The notes beneath the pieces were generated by a model. It did not search any database and was not told the DNA's origin. It saw only the letters and a program-made list of their open reading frames with translations. The position numbers were made by a program, and so were the translations under genes. Source: Albula goreensis (Eukaryota; Chordata; Actinopteri; Albuliformes; Albulidae). From it: DNA of 64,000 nucleotides. Each line of letters starts with the position of its first letter. Position 1 is the stretch's first letter. Positions 23,175 to 33,829 of the stretch are shown in pieces. The stretch covers positions 4,221,001 through 4,285,000 of the forward strand of contig CM040750.1 of assembly GCA_022829145.1 (NCBI GenBank), read 5' to 3'.

Positions 23175-24190
23175 CACAGGATGCAGACAATGGGCCGTTA
23201 TGGGCAGGGGGGAGACAGTAATTTAAATGGTGTATTTCTGGACATGTGTATGGCTTAATGAAGAAAAGTCTGAAATGTCTGTAACTGATAAAATGAATAT
23301 GTGTGTTAATTGAGGGAAAAAGTCATTGTAATTGTTTTAAGGACTTAATTGATTTTGCTTATGCTAATGGTATGACCTAACTAATGTACCTGTGTGAAAC
23401 CTACTTAGGCAGGTCATTTGTTGTTAGTGGGGGTTCTGTGTGGTAGAAGGTGATAGCCTGGAATAGACTGTAATAGTAAGTCTGATGGTTATAATTGATC
23501 TTATTTTGTTAATCTTGTAAATATTATTGTGTAAATAGACGACACTTTGTAAATAAACACCCCACTTGGGTTGCACTAGTTCTCGTCACTGCAGTTGGCT
23601 CACTGTAAATTCCACCGCTACGACCATCCACACTACAGACAGCATCCCACATTTCTACGACATAATGGGTCTACAAATGAGGAAATACAAACCAAGAATA
23701 AGCATTTGCTCTAAAAAAAAAAAAAAAAAAAAAAAACTGAAAAAAATGTGCTTTTCCTTAAACAATGATTAAGGAAAAGCATGATTTTCTATGGTTTTGT
23801 TATCAACTAATCCCATTAAAACATGAAATCAAACACTGAATTGTTCTGCTGAAAAGTTTATAAAAAGGTGTTGTCACTGTCTTGTTTCATCTTTGCCATT
23901 GGGCTGCATTGTTTTCGACAGAATATGAAAAACTACTACTAAAGACTACTAATTGATTTGCTTTTAATAGTTTCTGGAAAACAATGAAGCTCTACGGCAA
24001 TTCATGGTTGGTTTTCATGTTTGGAATTTGTTGATAATGACAAAGCTACATACAAGTAACAAACCTAAACCTTAAAGGAAGAACAGTTCTTAGGAGAGAC
24101 TTATGCTTCGTCTTAAAGAAGGGGTGGGATCACTGTCATAACTAGGTAATAACATAAGTAATAACTTTCACAATTCCAAACATTGCTCAC
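23175..24190. other. No gene; LTR-like piece and poly(A)
   Basis: A stretch ending near 23640 has AATAAA at about 23553-23558 followed by a C-rich tail, resembling the U3-R of an old LTR, but there is no partner. A pure adenine run of about 24 nt lies at 23713-23737. No coding frame is supported. Confidence 0.4.
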
Positions 24191-24348
24191 CTTCATTTCA
24201 ACCTGGGCAAGGATCTCTGCAAGTGTCATGCCAACAATTCTTTCTTAGATTTAAAGATCTCAAGGAATTGTGGGATGTGGCGGTCCAAGGATTTAAAAAT
24301 GTCTTGTTGAAGATCTTTACTTGCCACCCTTGTGAACTCTGCAAAAAC
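24191..24348 (-). pseudogene. SAMD3-like locus 1, exon with the VFAEFTR block
   Basis: It has an acceptor (TTCTGAAAG) at 24349-24350 and a donor (GTGAGC) at 24190. The reading gives VFAEFTRVASKDLQQDIFKS, LDRHIPQFLEIFKSKKELLA, one in-frame TGA, then HLQRSLPRLK. In intact relatives this segment follows the WPALF block and precedes the DD.S.FFK exon. The relationship is clear, but the TGA disables it. Confidence 0.7.
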
Positions 24349-24480
24349 CTTTCAGAACAAAACACAACACAAATACAGCCACACACATTAATAGATTACC
24401 ACAATGTTTTGGTAGAAACAATATGTTCATTTGATTTGTATGTTTTATTTTATTTAAATGAAACATATTTGTTAACATAC

Positions 24481-25140
24481 CTGCTGTTTTCTGAAAAGCG
24501 CTGGCCAGTGTTCACTGGAGGCTGCTCTTCCACAATTTCTTTCTGTCTTCATGAGAAGGTCTGGTTCATCAGCTGACTCACAAGTGCATTTGGTGCCCTT
24601 TTCTTCATTTCATTTTCAAGTAACTGTCTGGTGCATTCCAGTGCGGATGAATCCTAAACCCTGTGGAGAATTGGGTAGGAAGTTTGTCTCACCTCCTCTT
24701 GGGTTTCTTCAGGTTTTTTGTGGGTGGCTCTCCATCTGGATTCTGCTATATTCTTTTGTTACTATTTACTGACACATCCACCACTCCACATCTGTGAAGT
24801 TTGGAACGAAGATTACCCATTTTGAAATTTAAACTGTTCTTCCATCCGTGGCATCCTGTGCTTGACCCTGGCTCAGCAAGGCAAGGGTGCTTGGAAATGA
24901 GTGCCTTAGCAACTTCAGTAAAGCGTTCATTTTTTGGATAAACAGATCTCCTCAGCAAGCTGCAGAAGCTACAGGATGTCATGTTTCATGTCTCATGAGA
25001 CTGATATGCATTTGCCATCTCTCATATAAATCAGATTTCCCTCTCTCAGTCTGTATTCAATATCCACAGAGAAATAAGGCACCTCAAATGTAGAAGGCGG
25101 GATTGTCTGAGGCAGTATTTCTGTGTCAAACGAACTGGCT
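24481..25140 (-). pseudogene. SAMD3-like locus 1, central exon
   Basis: The minus strand reads TFEVPYFSVDIEYRLREGNL, then DMKHDILXLLQLAEE with an internal stop, ALISKHPCLAEPGSSTGCHG, WKNSLNFKMGNLRSKLHRCG, DVSVNSNKR, then after a stop and frameshift KKPKR and QLMNQTFS..QKEIVEEQPP, ending at a donor GTATGTT (24480). This is the P.FSYD.EY.L..GN / KHPCL.EPGS..G..GWK.S..KMGNYR.KLR / KKPKR.E.NFLP pattern of teleost SAMD3-like proteins. Several stops and at least one frameshift make it non-functional. It is colinear with locus 2 (32858-33709). Confidence 0.75.
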
Positions 25141-25189
25141 GTAGACAGTGTACTTGAAGTCAATGTATTGAAAACAAGGTTAAATTTAC

Positions 25190-25426
25190 AGAGAGATGAT
25201 CTTCACAGTTGCTGTATTGGGCAATTCTCTTATGTCTGTGAAGTTGCAAAAAGCATTGTTGAAATCTGGATCTTCATAGTGAAGCATGAAGTTGAATTGG
25301 AGATTCAGTCGATGTTTTAACTCACTTGTAAGTTCTTCAACATTATGAGGCTTTTCATGGAGAGTTACTTTTCACATGTCATGTTCACCAACTATTACCC
25401 TCACTGGTCAGGACTGGTCCATGGTT
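25190..25426 (-). pseudogene. SAMD3-like locus 1, N-terminal PB1-like exon
   Basis: The exon begins after TTCTTACAG. The ATG is at 25422-25420, and it ends at a donor GTAAAT (25189). It encodes MDQS, stop, PVRVIVGEHDM, stop, KVTLHEKPHNVEELTSELKH, then FMLHYEDPDFNNAFCNFTDI and RELPNTATVKII. The YEDPDF.N..CN.TDI.ELP signature is a PB1/ubiquitin-like fold in relatives. Two in-frame TGA codons lie in the first 17 codons. Confidence 0.7.
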
Positions 25427-25460
25427 CTGTAAGAATGAAAAAAAGATATCAGCACAAAAT

Positions 25461-25961
25461 TTAGTGCTTCAGAGTGACAACTAGTTTGCCCTTCACTCTG
25501 TACACGGATAGAGGAAGGACATCATTCAAGTCTTTCAGCTGCGTTACAAGCAAACATGAACTGCTTTTGCATTCTTCATAAGATCTGAGGTGTTCATGAT
25601 ACCATGCAACCATCTGTCTACAAATAATCAAAACACTGGTATCCAGAACCACAATCTTCTGAATCTGCCTGAATTCTGGAAGACCTGCACATCAGCCTAC
25701 AGATACCACCATACCAGCTGCATATTTAATACCATCTATGGTGACAGATGTTGCTGCAAGGACTGTGTTTTGAGGTGCAAAGGATGAAATCATGGCACTC
25801 TCAATTTTGCTCAGTTCCAATGCTGGTTTCAAAAATGAAGCAGAATCCAAATGGTAAGCCATCATCTTCTGATGTCTATCAGCCAACGTCAAAGGGACAT
25901 TTTTGAAATTGTGGGCTTCACGACTGTATGAAAAAAAAATGTATGACTTGCTCATAATGCC
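25461..25961 (-). pseudogene. Transposase-like protein, C-terminal part (module A, locus 1)
   Basis: The minus-strand frames read REAHNFKNVPLTLADRHQKM, MAYHLDSASFLKPALELSKI, then APQNTVLAATSVTIDGIKYA, AGMVVSVG, and in the next frame WYHEHLRSYEECKSSSCLL, LKDLNDVLPLSVYRVKGKLV. This is the C-terminal half of a large teleost protein whose full-length versions carry C2H2 fingers and a DDE-like core with an H..LEG motif. It may be related to CMC/Plavaka-type transposases, which is an inference from memory. The N-terminal part is absent beyond 25961. It lies directly upstream of the PB1/SAMD3-like module in the same orientation. Confidence 0.65.
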
Positions 25962-27430
25962 TTGATCTAGATATTAAAAAACATTCTTGTGCAGGAAAAA
26001 ACATTAACTACATTCACAAACATGCAAATCATATTAAAAATGATTGTCATGAAAAGCTTAATTGACTTTGAGTGTTAACACCATTAGAGCTCCTGCTGTC
26101 ACTTTAAAACAAGACTAGGCAAGCATAGTTAAACCAGACCTATGTACATGTCAGTAAGGTTATGTGTTGATAAATTATGATATGGTAACAGACTTTACAT
26201 TATAGCCTACTATCACAGTGCACATATTGTTTGTAGAGTGGCAGCAGTAAAGACAGTATATTAACTTAATAATACCTCTCTGGAAATAGATCTAAAATGT
26301 TAATAAAATAAACAACAACCCTGACCTCCAAATAGACTAATGAGAGAAGTTAGAATAAGGCACCAAAAGAGAGGCTGTGTCTTATCACTCCTCTCATTCA
26401 CTGCCTGCAGGTGACACTTACTGAGAGGAGGCACACCTTTGAAACTACATTTCACAGCAAGCTAAGATGAACAGTCAGGCGACAAACAGACGGCTTTTGT
26501 TTTAACTTGTTCTTAACAATTCAATATTAGCTTAATCAGAGCACGGTGGTTGTGAAAAACAATAGAAACTGTGGGCAACGCACGTGGAAATATATTTTCT
26601 ACAGTTTCTACATTACATTGAAGTCGACGAGTACATGTTACTGTCACTTCACCTGGTTCACTGGTTGCAATGCAGCATCTCTAGCCTCTGCCCTGCTATC
26701 TGCTGTGTGTGTAAGTGTTCCTGCTGCCAGACAGGCAAAGCAAAGGAGAGAAGCTGTGTTCCGCACTTGTGCGTACACGTCTCAACTTTTTGAACAGCGG
26801 AGTCAAGACACTCCCTCAGTCAGTAAACCCCTTAAGTTTCAGTTGAATAACTTACCTGAAGACAGAAGAAGTACTGCTTCCAACGTTCTTGCAAGTCCAG
26901 TGTCTGGAAAGTTCTCCTGCATCACTCCTCTGCAGATGCGCACTGCAGAGCTCTCCCAGGAACGTGTCAAATGTTTAGTTTTAGAACTCTTTCATACAAA
27001 ATGAGTACATCACTAAAATTACATGAGTTAAATATCACATCATACCATATCAAATCACAGGGATAGTGTAATACTCTAATGTTATTTAAGAAAATAGTGG
27101 CGTTACCTTTTACAGTGCTCCATCTTAAGCTCAACCCAGACAAGTTAGAGCACCTCTTCTTTCTAGCCCCACCCTCTCCTTTGCTGGACTTCTCTATCTC
27201 CCTGGGCGACACCATTCTGTCATCATCATCCTGCGTCAAGAACCTCTGAGTGGTATTCAACAACAAATTGACCCTCTCTGAGAACATTGCAGTGGTGAGC
27301 CAAGTGTGCTGTATATATATGCAAAATCTAAGGAACAACATCTAGGCAACAGAGAGTAATGGCGAAGAAGAATATGTATTAATCAAAGTGTTATGTTAAT
27401 CAATAAGGATAATTCTGCAAAATAAGATTG
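25962..27430. other. No gene recognised
   Basis: Open frames at 26546-27004 (+) and 26967-27341 (-) have no recognisable domain and no supporting splice or start context. Sequence from 26340 to 27300 is less AT-rich than its surroundings, so an unrecognised repeat or untranslated exon is possible. Confidence 0.4.
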
Positions 27431-28049
27431 TGTGTTATATAATGACACGTGTGTAACAAAAAGCTTTAACAGAACAACCATGGGAAAGTACTGGGGAGTG
27501 TTGATAAAAAAGATGATATTATGCTGTGACCTTAGGGTAAGAGGAACTTACAACAGATGGATTAGACTTGTGGTCAAGACAGGGAAGCAGATTATGTATT
27601 GTCAGCATATAATATGCGACGCTGACCGTTGCAGACAGGAAAATGTAGAAAAGGGCAGGAGTGAGGTAACTATGTCTGGGTAAAGGTAAAGGATAGGGTA
27701 ATCTAAACTTTAATATAAAATAGTAGCCACTGCATCTCACAAAAGAAACTGCCTGGTAACTGCAGTGTAAGTGGAGGGAGTCAGATTTACGGGCCACTTA
27801 GAAGGAGCCACTTGGAAAGGAAGCAACTCCCCAGGAAAAAATACCATGTTCTGCATTATAAATACTGGGTCAGGGAAATCTAGCAAGTCAGACTTCACGA
27901 ACTGACACACTCTGTTGATTGTCAGGGACAGGAAGATCTCGACCCAGAGCTCTGTATGCTTTATTCACTTACGGCTTAATAAACAGATTAATGACCGAAT
28001 ATCTTCTCCTATTGCTTCATTAAAAGAACACGCGGATTTTGCTCTCACA
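27431..28049 (+). repeat. Candidate solo LTR
   Basis: The stretch runs from TGTGTTAT to CTCTCACA, so it begins TGTG and ends CACA. It contains a TATA-like box (cattataaata, about 27857) and an AATAAA (about 27977) followed by a short tail. The layout and about 620-bp length fit a retroviral LTR. Flanking bases (gattg and tagaa) do not form a target duplication, and no second copy is visible here. Confidence 0.35.
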
Positions 28050-28109
28050 TAGAAAAACGAGAATATTGAGTAGAATGGGCGCAAATCCAATAGTGCACAT
28101 TCTTCCCGC

Positions 28110-28420
28110 AGGTGCTTGTCCAAGCAACGTTTACTCTCCCACCTGCTGGCCTTCCAGACTCAACCACTAGACCCTCGCAACTCATTCACAATGCTGCTGC
28201 TCGTTTGGTCTTCAACTTTCCCAAATGCTCCCATGTCATCCCCACCTTGCTCCGGTCCGTGTCTTCAGTTTGCCTGGTGCCACCTCCTCTGCATGCCTGC
28301 ACTTCTCGGTCACATCTGCTGTATGTCCTGGCTCCCCGCTGGTAGAATGACCTCCCTACGGAGGTGTACCTTCAAGCGCAGACTGGTGCCCCTCTCTTTC
28401 CCTCCCTAGCTCCCCTACTT
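28110..28420 (+). pseudogene. L2-like LINE 3' coding fragment
   Basis: One plus frame reads LLSHLLAFQTQPLDPRNSF and another QLIHNAAARLVFNFPKCSHV, matching the DYCNALLAGLP..QLIQNAAARLVFNLPK..H.TPLL segment near the C-terminus of L2-type LINE ORF2, with a frame change between. Further on, the pieces VLAPRW and RRCTFKRRL continue the pattern. It is a short 3' fragment, as L2 copies usually are. Confidence 0.7.
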
Positions 28421-28639
28421 AGCCATAGTCTCACTTGTAGCGATGTAATTATGCTGACACCCCAAAGAGGAACTCAGATGGTGAGTCTCAAAAATTCACA
28501 AAACACCACTGTGCCAAAATTTTGAACTGCCAACTGTTCTTTATTCTTGTGTTGACTGCATTTTTTTTTTTTTTTGGCAGCAGGTCACTACGGTGGACTA
28601 AACTGGCTGTGTTTGGGGTGGACAAAAATGGATAAAAAA

Positions 28640-28990
28640 TACAAAGCTGAATGTTCTGAGAATGTTTGATGTAATGTTCTTGTAACTATAAGCAAATAGT
28701 CTGGAAACACTTTAAAATTTTAAAATTTACTGGACACAACTCAAGTTTCCAGAATGTTCCCCTTAGGTTGTGGGAACATCAATTTGGAATGTTTTGGGAA
28801 TGTTATGAAAACTATAAAACTGAATGTTCTTAGAATGTTAGATGTAATGTTCCCATAGCTATGACAAAATGCTCTGGGAAGAATTAAAAAACTGGACATA
28901 ATCAACTTTTGGAAACTTTAAAAGTTAACGTTATCATAACCAAACAGGAATGTTAGGAGAACATTCCTGGAACCCAAAATTCTTAGCTGG
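28640..28990. repeat. GAATGTTCT-rich tandem repeat
   Basis: Two imperfect units of about 165-170 bp start at tgaatgttctgagaatgt (about 28648) and tgaatgttcttagaatgt (about 28811). Each carries several GGAATGTT/GAATGTTC motifs. This kind of minisatellite is frequent in teleost introns. Confidence 0.65.
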
Positions 28991-29099
28991 GAACTACCCA
29001 ACTAGCTAGCTGAACATGAAGGTTTACCTGAAAATATTTGCTCTCAAGAGGGTGAAAACCACAAAAAAAACTTGTCATCTAGTATGTGCTAAATTAGCT

Positions 29100-30000
29100 A
29101 CATTTCCTAATGCTTTGATGAAAAAAAAAGTGGAAAATTCCCTCTCTGTTCCCAAATGGCAACAAAGGGTTGAACTTTAAGATCAGATCAGAAAATAAAT
29201 TGTAGAACCAGACACACAGCAGGATCTCCTCTAGGCTAGAGCAAACAAACCTCAAAAGCCTGGATCGAGGACTGACTTTCAATAGATACACTGAGCCATC
29301 ACTGAATGGGTCTTGCTCTCAGAAGCCTACAGCTGCTATCATGCATCATGATATCAACAGCTCTTGAAACTGTAGAGCTAACACCCGAGCTGCCAAGCAA
29401 AAGTGGTTAAACTGCAGCAGAATAGTTTCTACTTTCTCGTCTTTCAAATAAGCCTAGATGTCCAGCTAGTGAAGAGTCATGCCTACAAACTGGACTTGTT
29501 ATCATTCATGTATATTGATTTTTGTTTTACATGAGCCATAATTCATTATGTATCTGGCATCAATTGTTCTTGAGAGGGTGTGCAAATTAGCCAGTTGTCT
29601 AGATAGGGCCCAATTTTCAGACCCTCCAGCTGAGACGTGCTAATGGTAATAGCAACAGCCTGAAAGATATAACTTTTTATTAACATACGGGTTCCTGGAA
29701 AGTGAAGTGTCGAAAATGGCCTTTGCAGAGGTAAGACATGGCATATGAAAATATGCATCCCAGAAATCTAGGGAAGTGAATCACTCTCCACATTTTACTG
29801 ACTGCAGAATGAATGAAAAACTTTCACATTATGGTGCCAGTTTAGTCATTTATGATCAAGGATGGGATGAAGGCTTCTGTACCCTCAAGCACTAGGAAAT
29901 ATCTGGAATCAGACCTGTTTAGCAGTGTTGTGGACTCTGCAATTGCTTCTTTTTTTCCAAAAGAGAGATTTCATTTTGATTGACTAGAATTTGGCTTGAA
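29100..30000 (-). pseudogene. DIRS-type reverse transcriptase/RNase H remnant
   Basis: Reading the minus strand from about 30000 downward gives SRYFLVLEGTEAF (relatives: SRYFLVPKKDGG.RP), then SLDFWDAYFHMPC (motif A, about 29750-29795), then LKIGPYLDNWLICTPSQEQL (motif C, with YLDNW where relatives have YLDDW). Near 29140-29200 a shifted frame gives VQPFVAIWEQRGNFPLFFS, like the VDLFAS.....PLFFS region beyond RNase H. The remnant is heavily mutated and has a catalytic Asp replaced by Asn. It is a different copy from the element at 11.5-14.9 kb, which lacks exactly this RT region. Confidence 0.65.
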
Positions 30001-30429
30001 TCTGTGATCATAGTCGCATTGACCCCTAAGAATGTTAGAATTGTAAACATTATCCTTTAGTTACTGTTTCCAGACCCATGGGTCCAATGCAAGTTCCATA
30101 AACCGAGGCTTCACTGGACAGCCTACCTTTGCACAATCAGCGTGAATTTCCTTTTGCAGGAGTCATCTCAATGTTTTCACAAGGTGGTGCATGATGTCAT
30201 CCAAGCATTATCAAAGTCTGCAGCAGACACCATGAGTCTGGCCTCTGTTGCAATGGAAGAGCAGCCAGAGCTACCTATCAGCAGGCAACTTAGGTGTATG
30301 AAACAATTCTAGCTTCTGCACTTAGCTAAGTGAATGAATGTAGTCTTATCTGACATCATAACCAAGAAGGAGTTGCTGATTTTCTTAGGGAGACACTAAA
30401 TTTGGTGTAGCTATGGGCAGATCAGGAGG

Positions 30430-31170
30430 AGCAGTTTGAGCACCAGTTGCAGCTAGAGAATAGCAGCTGTGACCACCAGCATGAGCTTGAGAAGCTTCAG
30501 CTTGAACATCAGTTTGAGCTTGATAAACTGAGGCAGACAACTGAGAGAGGGCCCAGAGAGAGGGTTTTAGACACAGAGCATGGTTTGGCTGTGAAGTTCA
30601 TGCTGAAATTTAATGAGGAGGAAGTAGATATTTCCTTTGAAGCTTTTGAAAAGGTGGCTAATGAGGAAACACAGAGATTATCCTCCATGTCTAGATAGAA
30701 AGCAATTACAATCATTCTTCATCTCCAATTATAGACATTGAAAATGTCCACCATTAACATGTGAACCGAGAGTCTCAAGCCTCAGAACATGACTGACCAA
30801 TGAAAACCAAGGAAAAAATGCCTCATTGCGTCACTTCCACCTCAACTCTCAGGCCATGGCCTTCTTGGGTAATGACCTGCTGGTTCCAAGTAGGGGCAAA
30901 CCCCGCTGTTTCCACTGCTCCTTGTAATGAGGTGGACACAAGGAGCTGGCCATGTACCTGCCGCTTTTATGCAGGATACACGCCAGTGCATACCGTTGTG
31001 AAATGCCACAACCTTTGTACAAAATTGTAAGCTAAAATTGAGACTCAGGACGCACTGGAATGCTGACATTTGCATTAGCCAAAGAAATAAATGAGAAATA
31101 TTTTGAGTCACTGGGGATAGCTGACAAAATAGTAGATGGATTAGTTGCTACAGGAGCATGTGCATGTATG
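30430..31170 (+). pseudogene. Gypsy-type (Gmr1/SCAN-like) gag remnant
   Basis: The frame 30447-30698 has a charged coiled-coil (HELEKLQLEHQFELDKLRQT) followed by FMLKFNEEEVDISFEAFEKV, the start of the SCAN/gag capsid fold seen in gypsy Gmr1-type retrotransposons (KF.EEDVE.FF..FEK.A). It stops right after ANEETQRLSSMSR. Downstream, degraded coding (LLVPSRGKPRCFHC near 30870) may be the zinc-knuckle area. It is truncated and inactive. Confidence 0.6.
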
Positions 31171-31254
31171 GTCGTGTTTATTGTGTGCAGATCTTGGACC
31201 AGTCTCCATGAAACACGGTCAGCTTTCTTTTCTGGAAATACTGGCGTGTTAAGG

Positions 31255-31489
31255 TGATGCAGGGCATGGTGCCAGAACTCCCTCTGAAAGAAGTTGGTCT
31301 ATAAGTGGTTGCGTCTGGCCTTAAGGGATACTGTGGTTTGCATGGCCTGTAAGTAGATAGTACTACCTCCAGGAGTGGGGCATTTTTAATTAAGCCCACA
31401 TCATGTTTGTGCATGGCCCATAAGGAGTCAGGTACATCACTAAGAGCAGTGTGGTTATCTGTCGTAATGGCTTGATACATTGACCCCAC
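31255..31489 (-). pseudogene. Endogenous retrovirus pol fragment (start of RT)
   Basis: The minus frame contains VPDSLWAMHKHDVGLIKNA and then YRPCKPQYPLRPDA, the conserved entry into retroviral reverse transcriptase (P..LW..H..DVGL......V......P...QYPL.P.A). Immediately after, the frame is lost and no YxDD box follows, so only the N-terminal edge of RT survives. It lies downstream on the same strand of the zinc-knuckle fragment at 32210-32443, in gag-to-pol order. Confidence 0.7.
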
Positions 31490-32209
31490 TTATCAGGATC
31501 CCAGTAAGTGGATCTGCCTTACTGAAAACAGCGTTGTACGGATGCCAGTACGCTTTTAAAGACTTACTGTATTTGACTCTATTTGTTTCCTACATTAATT
31601 TCCCAGTCATTGTTGTCAAGACCATTTTTGATGAATGGGCCAATCTGTTGTAATGACCAACACTGACTTTTAGTGACTTTTTAGAATTTGGAAGTTTTTG
31701 TTAGAACGATGTTAAATTTACAACCAAAGCCACACAATCCCTTGGGACCAGTAAACCGTTGCTAATTAGTCTTTCTGATGTCTGACCTTCTCTTAACCCG
31801 TGTACTTCAAACTCCTAATCTGGTCTTTCAAAACTGACACATGCTGTGCAATGTAATTCATCAGCAGAGTGTATAGCACCTGTTTCAATAGTGTTTGTGA
31901 TTTGTGAATAAAATCCTCAGCTACCTTATCAGTTGCACTCACTGTGAGGCCCCAGCTATAAAAACTTGGTGTTACAGGGGATATATCATCGTACAATGTT
32001 CAAGAAAGCTTTCTTCATTGCATTTTAGCATAAGCCCTTGTCATTTGGCTTGCCATTCAAATATAATGTGATTGTGGGCAGTTCATGGTGATTTGTAACA
32101 ACAAGGGAGAATAGCATATGGCTCACCGGTTTCTTGTACATCAGCTCACAGTCACTGGACGTTACTGTGTCTTTGTTTGCAAGACATGGGATTACTCACA
32201 GAGACGTCT
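31490..32209 (-). other. Region between retroviral remnants, nothing clear
   Basis: This would be the protease/linker part of the same provirus, but I could not find a DTG/DSG motif. The small frame at 31793-31996 is unrecognised. Confidence 0.3.
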
Positions 32210-32443
32210 TTAGACGGGGCAGTGTTCCTTGTTCCTCCTTAGCTGGTGAGGACAGTTGCAAGCCCAGTGGCCATGGTCACCACAGTTGTAGCGGCTTTTG
32301 CCATCTGTTAGGGGGCACTGCTGATCTTTACCTGGGGCATGGCTGTGTCTGGAGCCTCGGCCTTGGCTATGCCAATGGCCTCTTCCCCGACTCTGGCCTT
32401 GGTAGAAATTCAGCTGGAACATGTGCAGGTTGTGGAGGTCCAT
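32210..32443 (-). pseudogene. Endogenous retrovirus Gag nucleocapsid fragment
   Basis: A basic, Gly/Arg/His-rich stretch (GQSRGRGHWHSQGRGSRHSH) precedes RYNCGDHGHWACNCP. This is a CCHC knuckle in which the first Cys is replaced by Arg (x-Y-N-C-4-H-4-C). The order with the pol fragment at 31255-31489 suggests one decayed provirus on the minus strand. The overlapping plus ORF 32134-32574 is a shadow. Confidence 0.6.
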
Positions 32444-32857
32444 CTGATGCTTTTTTTGTTTTCTCTTGGCATCAAGATGTGTGCTATAGCTCCTTCCTCA
32501 CTGGCCTGATGACTCAGGGCATAGGAGTTGGAGGTGGAGTCAGCCGCAATTTTGGGTCAAGTACCCTGCTCTGATGTTTGCCCTGTGCGAGCAGCTTTCT
32601 GTCGGAACAAGGTGTGAAGACGGGGGGTATGTTGGTCTAACTCTGCAAAAAAAATTGGTTCTTCAGGTTGATGTTTGTAATTCTATGAAACTCTGCACAT
32701 ATCTGCTCAAAATTAGAAAAAAACAAAAAGTGTTTCAAAAAGAGAAAAATGGAAAGCAATCATTATGCTACAGTGTCATTACACATGACAAAACTTTGTG
32801 CTGTGAAATCCATCTCAGTCAGATTTGGGAAGTGAAGTTCATAAGACATACATTTAC

Positions 32858-33709
32858 CTGTGATTCTATTTGAAGGGCAGGCCAGTGCTCCAAGAATTCG
32901 CCAATAGGTGGGTCATCACTTACGATCTCTTTGCATTGCAAGGCAAAGGTGGTCTGCATCAGCTTCACTATCAGGGAAAGGTTCCTTTCAGTCTTCTTAA
33001 CTTCATCTACAAGTAGGATCCTGAATCTCTCTAGGCTCTCAGCATCTTCTCCTCTTGGAAAATTAGAGAGGAAGTTTAATTCTGCCCTCTTTGGTCATTT
33101 GATGTTAGCATGGGGAGCCTCTTTTTCTGGGTTATTCCTACTCCTCTTCCCAGAGTTAATAGCTACCTTGTGAAATCCTGCCCAACTCAACTTGGAGTGG
33201 TAGTTACCCATTTTAAACTTTAAACTATTTTTCTAACCATACCATCCTGTCTGAGATCCTGGCTCTTTAAAACAAGGATGCCTTGTGACAGGTGCTTCAG
33301 CTGCCATTGAAACTTCCTTATCATTAGGGTAAGCTTTGAAGCTATGTATCCTAGCAGCAAGTGCCTCAAGAATACCATGCTTTTGGCCTCTAGATAGCCT
33401 GACACTTTTCCCTGTCTTCTCAAATGTTGCATTTCCTTCACCTAGAATGAATTCCATCTCATAGGAAAAAGCAGGTATTGGAAAAAAAGTTGGCCATCTT
33501 TCAGCCCTGTCTGGAGTTGAGGCATGGAAAAAGATTACCGTGTCATCTGATGCAACAGAACTAGCATCACTCTCTGACCTTACCAATTTCAGGACAGCCT
33601 CTTGAGGAAGCTCCTCAATGTCTACAAGGGAACATAGCTGCCCGTCAAAGTCTGGATCTTCGTATGATAGGCTAAAGTCCAAAGCTTTGATATAAAACTT
33701 ATACTGAAA
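32858..33709 (-). pseudogene. PB1/SAMD3-like protein (module B, locus 2)
   Basis: After an acceptor-like TGTGGTTTCAG the reading is YKFYIKALDFSLSYEDPDFD, SLVDIEELPQEAVLKLVR (PB1-like), WPTFFPIPAFSYEMEFILGE, RHPCFKEPGSQTGWYG, an in-frame TAG where relatives have Trp, KNSLKFKMGNYHSKLSWAG, an in-frame TGA after HANIK, PKRAELNFLSNFPRGEDAES, then EIVSDDPPIGEFLEHWPALQ and a donor GTAAATG (32857). Two point stops in an otherwise continuous frame of about 280 codons indicate a recently lost gene or a copy under relaxed constraint. It is colinear with locus 1. Confidence 0.75.
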
Positions 33710-33829
33710 CCACACAGCAAAAAATGATATCGACAGACTGCATTTAACAGCAAAATCTACATTTGTATTGAACCTGACAATTTCCACATTGCATGCAAAA
33801 ATGTAATATTCCTTCACTAAAATAAATCT

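Noticed and set aside
26546-27004. 152-codon plus ORF
   Set aside because: No recognisable domain, start context or neighbour; composition is like non-coding DNA.
27426-28054. Intact solo LTR with target duplication
   Set aside because: The ends look LTR-like, but flanks gattg and tagaa do not match, so it is kept only as a low-confidence candidate.
32134-32574. 146-codon plus ORF with Cys and Gly
   Set aside because: It is the complement of the retroviral nucleocapsid fragment on the minus strand.
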